A stretch of 16,045 nt of DNA from an uncultured Collinsella sp. (GCA_900544065.1 UQTR01000042.1:1-16045), one strand, 5' to 3'. Shown: positions 7,168-14,239, counted from the first letter of the stretch. Made by a program: numbers and translations. Notes: generated by a model not told the origin, from the letters alone.

Positions 7168-8106
7168 TTATTTAGCGGAGACCTTGCCACTGGCGTCCTT
7201 GACGACCTTCATGGCAGAGACGGGAATAAAGCCCTGCTCCTCGACGAGCTTGCCCTGGACGTCGTCGGAAAGCATGAACTCCAGGAAGGCCTTGGTGGCC
7301 TCGTCGGCGTCCTTAGCGCAGTACATGTGCTCGGTCGCCCAGATCTTGAAGGAGTCGTCGGTGACGTTTGTGCTCTTGGGCTCGACGCCCTCGACCATGA
7401 TGGCGTTGAACTTGGAGTCATCGAAGTGCGAGAAGTCGAGGTAAGAGATGGCGTTGTCGGTGCTGGACATCTGAGTCTGGACATCGCCGGACTTGTCGAG
7501 CTCGGCATCGCCCTTAAAGTCGACTGCCTCGTCGCCAAAGACGGCAGCCTCGAAGGTGGCGCGGGTGCCGGAGCCGGCCTTACGGTTGAGGACGACGATC
7601 TTGGCGTCGTCGCCGCCGACCTCCTTCCAGTTGGTGATCTGGCCGGAGAAGATGCCCTTGAGCTGCTCGAGGGTCAGGTCGTCGACTGTCACGTTCTTGG
7701 AGACGACGGGGCCCATGCCCACGACGGCGACCTCGTGATCGACGAGGTTCTTGACCTGGTCGGCCTCGAGCTTGGTCTCGGCAAAGACGTCGGAGTTACC
7801 GATGGTGACGGTGCCGGCGGCAACGGCGGTCAGGCCCTTACCCGAACCGTTGCCCGAACCGGAGATGGAGACGTCCGGGTTGGCGTCCATGAACTTCTCG
7901 GCAGCAGCCTCGACGAGAGCCTGGAACGAGGAGGCGCCGTCGTAGGTCACCTCACCGGAGACGGACTCGGCAGCAGCGGCGCTACCCTTGTCGGCGGCGT
8001 CGGAAGCGCCGGAGCCGCCGCAACCAACGAGACCGAGACCGACGATGCTGGCAAGACCACCAGCGAGGCCGAGGAACTGACGACGAGAATAAGCCTGATC
8101 GAGCAT
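7168..8106 (-). CDS. pstS: Phosphate-binding lipoprotein PstS
   Basis: PstS captures phosphate outside the membrane and delivers it to PstCA. The 312-residue product begins with SRRQFLGLAGG (7-17), a twin-arginine export motif, and a hydrophobic stretch ending in the lipobox LVGC with C29, followed by a Gly/Ser/Ala linker. It should therefore be a Tat-exported, lipid-anchored protein. Family motifs in the mature part are GSGNGSGKGL (83-92), IGNSDVF (102-108) and RKAGSGTRATF (175-185), which line the phosphate site. The start at ATG 8106 has AGGAAG five bases upstream; a longer in-frame reading to 8196 lacks a ribosome site. The leader contains a GCGGGC/GCCCGC hairpin (8132-8148). Regulation by phosphate starvation is expected from the family, but I found no recognisable Pho box. 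Confidence 0.95.
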   Translation of the reverse strand: MLDQAYSRRQFLGLAGGLASIVGLGLVGCGGSGASDAADKGSAAAAESVSGEVTYDGASSFQALVEAAAEKFMDANPDVSISGSGNGSGKGLTAVAAGTVTIGNSDVFAETKLEADQVKNLVDHEVAVVGMGPVVSKNVTVDDLTLEQLKGIFSGQITNWKEVGGDDAKIVVLNRKAGSGTRATFEAAVFGDEAVDFKGDAELDKSGDVQTQMSSTDNAISYLDFSHFDDSKFNAIMVEGVEPKSTNVTDDSFKIWATEHMYCAKDADEATKAFLEFMLSDDVQGKLVEEQGFIPVSAMKVVKDASGKVSAK

Positions 8107-8309
8107 GATCTTCCTTTCATACATGCGACTCGCGGGCACCCTGCCCGCTTTGCTGTTTGGAAAGATACGGTCTCGATCGGTCAGCGCCCGCGCCAACTGC
8201 GGTTTCTTACGGGCTATTGATAGACCCTTACCGCAAGCGCGGCTCGGCTTTACAAACGAATAACAAACCCGCCACCAAGCATGACCCGCCTTTTACACCA
8301 ATAAAAACA
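8107..8309 (-). promoter_or_regulatory. pst operon leader region, no defined promoter elements
   Basis: This gap between the dipeptidase terminator and pstS must contain the pst promoter. It holds the 6-bp leader hairpin at 8132-8148 and direct GGCGGGT-type repeats near 8268-8290. I could not identify a convincing -35/-10 pair or Pho box. Confidence 0.35.
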
Positions 8310-8378
8310 AAGTTGCGGTGAATTAGTTCCTGCTTGGCCATCAAATGGCCCATTCTAGGAACTATTCCACCGCAACTT
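8301..8378 (-). terminator. Long-hairpin terminator of dipeptidase gene (TTGCGGTGGAATAG repeat, copy 1)
   Basis: The 22-base arms at 8310-8331 and 8357-8378 match at 20 positions, and an inner GGCCA/TGGCC hairpin (8336-8350) fills the loop. Read on the minus strand, the hairpin ends in TTTGTTTTTAT (8311-8301). It begins 22 bases after the dipeptidase stop and works as a terminator. The right arm (CTATTCCACCGCAACTTAGA) recurs exactly at 11634-11653. Confidence 0.8.
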
Positions 8379-8399
8379 AGATTGGGAAACCGCGAGACC

Positions 8400-9836
8400 T
8401 TAAAGCTCTAATTCATTCAAACGGAGGATCGCAACAATATAGATCTTGAGCGCCTGCTTGAGCTGTTCCTCGTTGGCGCACTCGTTGGGGCCGTGCATCT
8501 GGCCGCCCCATGCGGGCAGCTCCAGGCCGGTCTCTTCGGGGCCAAACGATACGGCGCGGGCAAAGTTGCGCGCGTACGTGCCGCCGCCCATGGCAAAGGG
8601 CTCAGCATGCTTGCCCGTAAACTCGTTATAGGTATCAATAAGCGCCTTCACGGCCGGATCGTCGGCAGAGACCGAGAACGGCACCTTCGCACGACCCACA
8701 CGGCACGTCACGCCAAAACGGCCCACGAGCGGATCGAGCTGCTCGCGGATGGTATCGGCACTTGTGCTGTCGGGGAAGCGCACGTCGATGACCTGCTCAA
8801 TATGGCCATCCGCCACGCGGATGACGCCAGCGTTGCAGGTAAGCGGGCCAAACGCCGGACTCGTCGCATCGATACCCAGGCCGCGACCATAGGCGTCCGC
8901 ATGCACAAAGGCCAAAAACTTGACAAACTCGTGCTCGGCAGGCGTTAGCAGGCGCTCGTCGCGTGCACCAAACGCGTCCTCGGCCTCGCGCAGATACGCC
9001 ACGATGAGGCCGACGGCGTTGATGGTGCCCTCAGGCATCGAAGCGTGGCCGCCAATACCGTGGGCGAAAATCTGCGCATGCCCGTTATCGAGTGCCGTGA
9101 TCTCCAGGCGGTCGGCGTTCTCGACCGGCGCCGGCAGCTCATCAGCGGCAATCGCGAGCTCGCAGATAGACTGCGACGGAATGGCGTTGCTTGCCTCGGC
9201 ACCGCTCCACGATACGATGCGCCCTCCATCGATCTTGGGGCTCACAAACGTCGCCCCAAACTGGCCCTTCTCGGCATTGCAGACCGGGAACTCGGCATCG
9301 GGCGTAAACAGAAAGTCGGGGTTCGCGTGGTTCTCCAGATAATGGTGAACGTCGGACATGCCCACTTCCTCATCGCAGCCCAGCAGCGCGCGGAAGGTAT
9401 AGCGCGGCACAATGCCGTGCTTGAGCAGATAGGCGCCGGCGTAGAGCGACAGCACCGCCGGACCCTTGTCGTCGATAACGCCGCGGCCGAGCAGCCAGTC
9501 CTCGCGACGCTCCATCGCAAACGGGTCGGCGTTCCAGCCCGGGCCGGCGGGCACCACGTCCACGTGGCAGATGGTCGCGAGCTGCTTGTCGCCGCGGCCA
9601 GGGATATCGGCAATGCCCACATAGCCCTCGTCGTCGCTCGTCTGATAGCCGAGCTTTTGCGCAATGCCGAGCGCGCAATCGAGCGCGTCACGGACCGGGC
9701 GGCCAAACGGCGCACCGGGCTCCGCATCGGCAGCAACGGCCACGGACGGATAGCTCACCAGCTGCTCGATATCGGCGACGACATCTTCCCAGACCTCGTC
9801 AACATACTCGGCAACGCTCTGCTCCACCTGATTCAT
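8400..9836 (-). CDS. pepV: M20-family dipeptidase, PepV-like
   Basis: This 478-residue cytosolic metallopeptidase should cleave dipeptides using two zinc ions. Expected ligands and catalytic residues are present in order: H91 and D93 in CHVDVVPAGPGWN; D122 in GRGVIDDKGP; E156 (base) and E157 in GCDEEVGM; D180 in TPDAEFPV; and H448 in QMHGPNE. The TPDAEFP..NAEKG signature and the length fit PepV rather than ArgE/DapE. The dimerisation or lid domain lies between about 200 and 385 (GIGGHASMPEGTINAV near 260-280). The start at ATG 9836 is decided by AAGGAGGT five bases upstream; an upstream TTG at 9854 would place that site inside the gene. It lies 53 bp after the HAD gene and may share its transcript. 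Confidence 0.92.
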   Translation of the reverse strand: MNQVEQSVAEYVDEVWEDVVADIEQLVSYPSVAVAADAEPGAPFGRPVRDALDCALGIAQKLGYQTSDDEGYVGIADIPGRGDKQLATICHVDVVPAGPGWNADPFAMERREDWLLGRGVIDDKGPAVLSLYAGAYLLKHGIVPRYTFRALLGCDEEVGMSDVHHYLENHANPDFLFTPDAEFPVCNAEKGQFGATFVSPKIDGGRIVSWSGAEASNAIPSQSICELAIAADELPAPVENADRLEITALDNGHAQIFAHGIGGHASMPEGTINAVGLIVAYLREAEDAFGARDERLLTPAEHEFVKFLAFVHADAYGRGLGIDATSPAFGPLTCNAGVIRVADGHIEQVIDVRFPDSTSADTIREQLDPLVGRFGVTCRVGRAKVPFSVSADDPAVKALIDTYNEFTGKHAEPFAMGGGTYARNFARAVSFGPEETGLELPAWGGQMHGPNECANEEQLKQALKIYIVAILRLNELEL

Positions 9837-9889
9837 GGACGACCTCCTTACCAATAAGGGGCAAGCGTGCCGCCCCTCACATCAAGTAC

Positions 9890-10552
9890 TTATATAGCGA
9901 AAAGTTTAGCAAGCTCGGCCACCGAATGCACCACCGCATCGGCACCCGCCGCCTCGTGCTCGCCCGGCGCCGCCGCGCCCGAATAGATACCAATGCACGG
10001 CACGCTCATCGCGTGCGCGCCCTCGACGTCGTTAAAACGATCGCCGATCATCACGGCATCGCCCGCCGTCGCACCGAGCTCTGCCAGGGCATCGCGGACC
10101 GAATCGGCCTTGGTCTCGCGTCCCTGCGGCGGATTCATGCCAACCACCGCCTCAAACTGAGAAAGCCCGAGCTCACGCACCATATCGACGCACTTCGCCT
10201 CCATGCGCGACGTCGCCACGGCCATACGCTTGCCCCGAGCGGCCAACCCATCCAGCAGCTCGGGGATTCCATCGAACACGGGATACTCTTCCGGTCCCAG
10301 CTCATCAAAATAGGCACGGTACTCGTCAGCCACCACAAGCGACTCCTCGCGGGAGAAGCCATAAAAGTCGTGAAAGCTCTTCCACAGGGGCGGCCCGATC
10401 ATGCGGCACAGGTCACCCATCTGCGCCTCCGAAAACCCGCGCGCGGCCAACGTCTTGCGCGTCGAGGTCATCACCGCCCGACCCGTATCGGCCACCGTGC
10501 CGTCAAAATCGAACAGCACAACCGGCCGCTTGCATATCTCCAGCGCCGCCAT
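9890..10552 (-). CDS. HAD hydrolase, phosphoglycolate-phosphatase-like (Gph/PgmB type)
   Basis: This 220-residue HAD subfamily IA enzyme has a C1 helical cap (about residues 24-90). Motif I is FDFDGTVADTG (D15 nucleophile, D17); motif II is VATSR (T114, S115); the lysine is K148 in GRETKAD; and motif IV is MIGDRFNDVEGA (D171, D175). Likely substrates are small phosphates such as phosphoglycolate or a sugar phosphate. The family is too uniform to choose one. The start at ATG 10552 is preceded by GAGGGG; an upstream in-frame GTG at 10585 is less likely. The promoter region is shared with the divergent degV gene and carries the dyad at 10599-10618. The dipeptidase gene follows in the same direction. 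Confidence 0.9.
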   Translation of the reverse strand: MAALEICKRPVVLFDFDGTVADTGRAVMTSTRKTLAARGFSEAQMGDLCRMIGPPLWKSFHDFYGFSREESLVVADEYRAYFDELGPEEYPVFDGIPELLDGLAARGKRMAVATSRMEAKCVDMVRELGLSQFEAVVGMNPPQGRETKADSVRDALAELGATAGDAVMIGDRFNDVEGAHAMSVPCIGIYSGAAAPGEHEAAGADAVVHSVAELAKLFAI

Positions 10553-10598
10553 CGGCACCCCTCTTCCCCAGTTGATGATTTCCACACCGACACTTCAA

Positions 10599-10618
10599 AC
10601 TGTTGACTATTCAACAAT
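10599..10618. promoter_or_regulatory. Dyad-symmetric operator candidate between HAD and degV genes
   Basis: TGTTGACTATTCAACA (10601-10616) has perfect 6-base arms around CTAT, with further partial symmetry on both sides. It lies in a divergent intergenic region and is the right size for a dimeric HTH repressor such as a MarR or TetR family member. The cognate regulator is not in the window. Confidence 0.4.
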
Positions 10619-10646
10619 TAAACCTAGCAATGTAGAGCAACTCCAC

Positions 10647-10652
10647 TATACT
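10647..10652 (+). promoter_or_regulatory. Predicted -10 element of degV promoter
   Basis: TATACT lies 57 bases before the degV start. No good -35 is found at the usual spacing. A TTGACT at 10603-10608 is too far upstream to pair with it. Confidence 0.3.
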
Positions 10653-10708
10653 TGTCGCACTTTGCTCTCAGAAGGCGGCGCCGTCGCGCCCCAACGAAAG
10701 GTGCAATT

Positions 10709-11569
10709 ATGTCTTTTGCCATCATAACCGACTCCACGTCGGACATCTCCCCCGCCCGCGCCCAAGAGCTCGGCATTTACGTGATTCCGCTGCATGTGAT
10801 TATCGAGGGCGAGGACCTGCTCGACCAGGTGCAGATTACCGCCGAGGAATACGTCGCCCGCATGGCCGGCTCTGAGCAGCTGCCGCATACCTCGCAGCCG
10901 AGTGCCGGCGAGTTCAAGGCGCTGTTTGACCGTGTGCACGCCGATGGCCACGATAGCGCGATCTTTATCTCGCTGTGCAGCGAGTGGTCCGCCTGCTATT
11001 CCAATGCATGCCTGGTCGCCGAGACCCACGAGCTCGACGTGCGCTGCATCGATTCGCGCACCGGCTCGGGTGCCGAGGGCCTGCTGGTGGAGTACGCGCT
11101 CGCCATGCGCGAGGACGGCCGCAGCCTGGACGAGACCGAGGCACAGATCCGCGCGACCCTGCCCGACGCGCACCTGCTGCTGATTCCCCGCACGCTCGAG
11201 AACCTCGTTAAGAACGGCCGCGCGCCCAAGCTCGCCGGCCAGCTCACGCAGATGCTCAATATTCGCCTGGCCGTTTCGCCGGAGTGGCAGTCGGGCGAGA
11301 TCAAGGCCATCAAGAAGGGCCGCGGCGCCAAGCGCATCGTCGCCAACACCATGGCAGACTGCCTCGCGTTTTTGGCCGAGCATCCGGGCTCCAGCGTGCG
11401 CGTGCTCACGACCGGTGCCGCCGAGGAGCAGGAACTTGTCAACGAGACGCTCGCAGGCCAAGACTATGTAGACGCCGGCACCGGCCCCATCGGCTGCACC
11501 ATCGCCACCCACGTAGGCGTCGACGCCATCGCCATCAGCTACTGCCCCCGCTACCAGCCCATCCACTAG
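10709..11569 (+). CDS. DegV-family fatty-acid-binding protein (FakB-like)
   Basis: DegV/FakB proteins bind one fatty acid and present it to the kinase FakA, so that host or exogenous fatty acids can enter phospholipid synthesis. The 286 residues begin MSFAIITDSTSDI with the conserved T10/S11, and carry the TSQPSAGEF loop (61-69) and TLENLVKNGR, all family hallmarks. No FakA gene is in view. The start at ATG 10709 is chosen because AAAGG precedes it and the upstream extension (from 10652) is an arginine run without family similarity. It is the only complete plus-strand gene and is convergent with the LOG gene. Two long palindromes follow its stop. Which fatty acid it prefers cannot be predicted. 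Confidence 0.92.
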   Translation: MSFAIITDSTSDISPARAQELGIYVIPLHVIIEGEDLLDQVQITAEEYVARMAGSEQLPHTSQPSAGEFKALFDRVHADGHDSAIFISLCSEWSACYSNACLVAETHELDVRCIDSRTGSGAEGLLVEYALAMREDGRSLDETEAQIRATLPDAHLLLIPRTLENLVKNGRAPKLAGQLTQMLNIRLAVSPEWQSGEIKAIKKGRGAKRIVANTMADCLAFLAEHPGSSVRVLTTGAAEEQELVNETLAGQDYVDAGTGPIGCTIATHVGVDAIAISYCPRYQPIH

Positions 11570-11584
11570 GGGCACCTTTACCAC

Positions 11585-11653
11585 TTGCGGTGGAATAGGG
11601 ACTGTTTTTGGCTCATCAGCCGCAAATCAATCCCTATTCCACCGCAACTTAGA
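11585..11653. repeat. TTGCGGTGGAATAG repeat, copy 2, 17-bp perfect hairpin
   Basis: TTGCGGTGGAATAGGGA (11585-11601) is perfectly complementary to 11631-11647, with an inner GGCT/AGCC hairpin (11610-11621). It starts 15 bases after the degV stop. Sequence 11634-11653 is identical to 8360-8379, so it belongs to the same family as the dipeptidase terminator. No T-run follows on the plus strand. Confidence 0.75.
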
Positions 11654-11664
11654 AGCAGTTCATT

Positions 11665-11730
11665 TGGGACGGGGCTAAAAAGACTGGTATCAAACGTTTC
11701 AGACCAGTCTTTTTAGCCCCGTCCCATTTT
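11665..11730. terminator. 24-bp perfect hairpin between convergent degV and LOG genes, probable bidirectional terminator
   Basis: Arms 11665-11688 and 11703-11726 are perfectly complementary over 24 bases and contain an A-run/T-run near the middle of the stem. The loop holds the palindrome AAACGTTT. On the plus strand TTTT (11727-11730) follows. The hairpin lies eight bases from the LOG stop on the other strand, so it can serve both genes. Confidence 0.75.
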
Positions 11731-11737
11731 AGCTACT

Positions 11738-12496
11738 CTACATCAGCCCGCCGAGCGCAATGTCGACGGCTTCGTTGAGGTCGTCGGTAATGTGCACCAG
11801 CTCCGGATCGAGCGGGCTGATCATACCGGCGTCCATCACCGGACCGTTAAGCCAGTCGAATAGGCCCTGCCAGTACTCGGTGCCCACCAAAACGAGCGGC
11901 ATGCGCTTGACCTTGTGTGTCTGCACCAGCGTGAGCACCTCGAACATTTCGTCGAGCGTGCCAAAACCTCCGGGAAACACGATGGCGCCCGAGCTGTATT
12001 TGACGAACATGGTCTTGCGCACAAAGAAGTAACGGAAGTCCATGCCGAGGTTCACGTATTTATTGAGCCCATGCTCGTGTGGCAATTCAATGCCCAGGCC
12101 AACTGACTTGCCGTTGACACTCGCCGCTCCTCTGTTAGCCGCTTCCATGATGCCGGGGCCGCCACCGGTGATGACCGCCACGCCACGTTGCGCAATCTTG
12201 CGCCCGACGGTACGCGCCGCCTTGTAGAGCGGATCGGTCTTGGGCGTGCGGGCGCTGCCGAAGATGGTCACCGCGGGCCCGAGCTCGGCAAGCGCGCCAA
12301 AGCCGTCGACAAACTCTGCCTGAATGCGCAGCACACGCCACGGATCAGCATGCAGCCAGTCGGTCGACTCCTCGGGCGCCAGCAGGTTGGCGTACGTATT
12401 GTCCTTAGGAATCATGGGGCCGCGCATGACCACGGGGCCGCGGCGGTACGTCTCGTCGTAGGCCGGCTCGCCCTCAACATTCTCGTTCTTAATCAT
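11738..12496 (-). CDS. LOG-family protein (TIGR00730-type Rossmann fold, nucleotide phosphoribohydrolase-like)
   Basis: LOG proteins split nucleoside 5'-monophosphates, including cytokinin nucleotides in plants, into base and ribose phosphate. In bacteria the physiological substrate is usually unknown, and older annotations call them lysine decarboxylases in error. The 252 residues show a Rossmann fold with GGGPGIMEAANRGA (111-124), VRKTMF (R160, K161) and the PGGFGTLDE motif (175-183), which carries the catalytic Glu183. Residues 1-60 form a longer N-terminus than minimal LOG proteins have. The start at ATG 12496 is fixed by ATAGGAGT five bases upstream. The tgt terminator ends only 16 bases before the gene, so it either has a promoter inside 12560-12707 or depends on read-through. 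Confidence 0.88.
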   Translation of the reverse strand: MIKNENVEGEPAYDETYRRGPVVMRGPMIPKDNTYANLLAPEESTDWLHADPWRVLRIQAEFVDGFGALAELGPAVTIFGSARTPKTDPLYKAARTVGRKIAQRGVAVITGGGPGIMEAANRGAASVNGKSVGLGIELPHEHGLNKYVNLGMDFRYFFVRKTMFVKYSSGAIVFPGGFGTLDEMFEVLTLVQTHKVKRMPLVLVGTEYWQGLFDWLNGPVMDAGMISPLDPELVHITDDLNEAVDIALGGLM

Positions 12497-12511
12497 GGGT
12501 ACTCCTATCGA

Positions 12512-12559
12512 GAAAAAGAAAACGGGCGGGGTCGACGCCATGCGCCAAACACCCGCCCG
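12512..12559 (-). terminator. Rho-independent terminator after tgt, directly before the LOG ribosome site
   Basis: On the minus strand CGGGCGGG (12559-12552) pairs with CCCGCCCG (12530-12523) and is followed by TTTTCTTTTTCT (12522-12511). The stem is eight G-C pairs with a 21-base loop. The T-run ends only a few bases from the AGGAG of the LOG gene. Confidence 0.8.
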
Positions 12560-12707
12560 AACATCAACTATTCGGTATGGTACCCACGATGCATCAAGTG
12601 CTTGCAAGCTATCGGTCAGCGGTCGCGCAGACGGTCTTAGCGAACGCGATGACCGGCCGGCGCTCGCCCTTGCCGTTGCCCGCGCTCTGCAAGCGCCCAC
12701 GCCGCTC

Positions 12708-13844
12708 TTAGTAATCCACCGCCGCAGGGCTGTTCATCCAGTCGCTCACAAACGCGCCGTAGCGGCCCTCAATAATGGCCTGGCGGGCACGCTGCATAAG
12801 GTTGAGCAGGTAGTAGATATTGTGCATCGACAGCAGAATACCGCCGAGCATCTCCTTCTGCGTGACCATGTGGCGGATGAGCGCGCGGCTGTAGCCGCCC
12901 GTGCACACCGGGCAGGTGCAGGTGGGGTCGATGGGGCCGTCGTCGTGCGCAAAGCGCGCGTTGCGGAAGTTAAGGCGACCCTCACTGGAGAACGCCGTAC
13001 CCATGCGGCCGGTGCGCGTCGGCAGCACGCAGTCGAACATGTCCACGCCCTCGCGCACCGCGCGCACAAGCGTGGTGGGGTTGCCCACCCCCATGAGATA
13101 GCGCGGACGGTCCTCCGGGCACGCGCGCGCCACGGGGCCGAGCGTCTCGAACATCACCTCGTGGTCCTCGCCCACCGAGTAGCCGCCGATGCCGTAGCCG
13201 GGGAAGTCGCCGCACTCCTCCAGGTGGCGCAGCGATCGAAGGCGCAGGTCCAGATGCATGCCGCCCTGGACGATGCCAAAGAGTGCCTGGTCATCGCGGG
13301 TGTGAGCCTTGTAGCAGCGCTCGGCCCACATGCTTGACAGCTCCACGGCGCGCTCGACGTAGGCGCGCGTGGCAGGATAGCCGGGGCACTGATCGAGCTG
13401 CATGCAGATGTCGGAGCCGAGCTTCATGGCGATTTCCATGTTGTCCTCGGGCGTCCAGAACACGTGGCGGCCGTCGTAGTCGTTGACGATAAAGCGCACG
13501 CCCTCGTCAGTGAGCTTGACGGCGTCGTTGTGGCTGAAGACCTGGAAACCGCCCGAATCGGTGAGGATGGGGCCGTGCCAGTTCATAAACTTGTGCAGTC
13601 CGCCCAGCTCGGCGATGGTGTCCTCGCCGGGACGCATGGACAGGTGGTAGGTATTGGCAAGCACGATCTGGGCGCCGAGCTGCTTGACGGTCTCGGTGGG
13701 GATGCCCTTGACGTTTGCCTTGGTGCCCACGGGCATAAAGATCGGCGTCTCGATGTCACCGTGCGGGGTGTGCAGTACGCCGGCACGCGCATGCGTCGTC
13801 GGGTCCTCGGCGATCAGGTCGAATTTAAAAAGGCTCTGGTCCAT
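12708..13844 (-). CDS. tgt: tRNA-guanine transglycosylase (queuine/preQ1 tRNA-ribosyltransferase)
   Basis: TGT exchanges guanine-34 in the anticodon of Asp, Asn, His and Tyr tRNAs for preQ1 or queuine. The 378-residue protein has DSGGFQVFS with D96, the nucleophile D271 in MFDCVLPTRTGR, and the zinc site C309, C311, C314 and H341 (CTCPVC...MHN). It is complete and of normal length. Base-pocket positions differ from the E. coli pattern: LDQCPGYPAT (150-159) instead of DECTPYPAT, and GGYSVGE (220-226) instead of GGLAVGE. These may affect which base is used. The start at ATG 13844 has AAGGAG upstream, and a perfect TATAAT lies about 40 bases before it. A terminator follows about 150 bases after the stop. 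Confidence 0.96.
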   Translation of the reverse strand: MDQSLFKFDLIAEDPTTHARAGVLHTPHGDIETPIFMPVGTKANVKGIPTETVKQLGAQIVLANTYHLSMRPGEDTIAELGGLHKFMNWHGPILTDSGGFQVFSHNDAVKLTDEGVRFIVNDYDGRHVFWTPEDNMEIAMKLGSDICMQLDQCPGYPATRAYVERAVELSSMWAERCYKAHTRDDQALFGIVQGGMHLDLRLRSLRHLEECGDFPGYGIGGYSVGEDHEVMFETLGPVARACPEDRPRYLMGVGNPTTLVRAVREGVDMFDCVLPTRTGRMGTAFSSEGRLNFRNARFAHDDGPIDPTCTCPVCTGGYSRALIRHMVTQKEMLGGILLSMHNIYYLLNLMQRARQAIIEGRYGAFVSDWMNSPAAVDY

Positions 13845-13881
13845 AAACTGGAACTCCTTGGTTGCGGTTCATACGCAAACC

Positions 13882-13887
13882 ATTATA
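13882..13887 (-). promoter_or_regulatory. -10 element of the tgt promoter
   Basis: TATAAT reads on the minus strand 38 bases before the tgt start. The -35 at 16-18 bp spacing is weak (CGGTGC-like). It is the only consensus -10 in this gap. Confidence 0.55.
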
Positions 13888-13939
13888 CGGGCAACCCGCA
13901 AGAAGCACCGACTCGACAGAAACTGGCGCAAAGGGGTCA

Positions 13940-14098
13940 TAGTCATTAGGGACGTTCTTAAACGACTAGTCGTCGGGGACAGTCTTCAGCGCCATCTTAC
14001 AAAGGAGTGTCCCAATCTGCCGGCACTCAGGGACTGTCCCCAAGCGCCGGCAAGAGTGTCCCCTTCGACTAGTCATTTAAGAACGTCCCCAACGACTA
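13940..14098. repeat. 159-bp MITE-like element with ~44-bp imperfect terminal inverted repeats
   Basis: The left arm (13940-13985) begins TAGTCATTAGGGACGTTCTT, and the right arm (14055-14098) is its near-complement ending AACGACTA; only a few positions differ. Inside lies the GTCCCC/GCCGGCA repeat (units at 14009-14025 and 14036-14052), also found at 1547-1594. The left arm contains the perfect palindrome CGACTAGTCG (13963-13972). No coding capacity is seen. Ends in TA would fit a TA target duplication, but this is not proven. With flanking sequence it fills the 438-bp gap between tgt and the dehydrogenase. Confidence 0.65.
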
Positions 14099-14120
14099 CA
14101 TCAACAAAGGCAACGCCGAT

Positions 14121-14153
14121 GCTCTGGCAACGTCAGCGAGCGGTCGCCAGAGC
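14121..14153. repeat. Short inverted repeat GCTCTGGC/GCCAGAGC
   Basis: GCTCTGGC (14121-14128) and GCCAGAGC (14146-14153) can pair around 17 bases. The right arm also pairs with sequence beyond the terminator at 14222-14239, so two alternative folds exist. Confidence 0.45.
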
Positions 14154-14239
14154 GAACAAGTTGGCATGAAAAGAGGGCGGCATAGACCTTCTGGTCATGC
14201 CGCCCTCTTTGAATGACAAGTTGTCGCTCTGGTGACCGC
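14140..14239. repeat. Composite palindrome flanking the dehydrogenase terminator
   Basis: The arm at 14140-14158 (GCGGTCGCCAGAGCGAACA) pairs with 14222-14239 with one mismatch and one extra base. CAAGTTG is repeated directly at 14157-14163 and 14217-14223. Between these repeats is a 53-bp segment that is almost entirely the terminator hairpin. Confidence 0.6.
14169..14210 (-). terminator. Rho-independent terminator, probably of the dehydrogenase gene
   Basis: AAAGAGGGCGGCAT (14170-14183) is perfectly complementary to 14197-14210, with a further ACC/GGT pairing in the loop. On the minus strand the stem is followed by TTTTC, a short T-run. The near-symmetric A/T flanks could also let it work in the plus direction. 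Confidence 0.65.

Noticed and set aside
6949..8220. 423-codon plus-strand frame over pstC/pstS, and 351-codon frame at 6120-7175
   Set aside because: They are antisense shadows of the pst genes with His/Gly/Asp-rich composition and no family resemblance.
8107..8309. Pho box before pstS
   Set aside because: A GTTATTC/GTTTGTA pair was seen on the minus strand, but it is too weak and irregular to call.
12560..12707. Possible tRNA or riboswitch upstream of the LOG gene
   Set aside because: No tRNA T-loop consensus or known riboswitch core was recognised; only GC-rich partial palindromes are present.
14009..14052. Tandem GTCCCC/GCCGGCA units considered as a CRISPR remnant
   Set aside because: Only two short units about 27 bp apart, lying inside inverted repeats, with no cas genes and no regular spacers.
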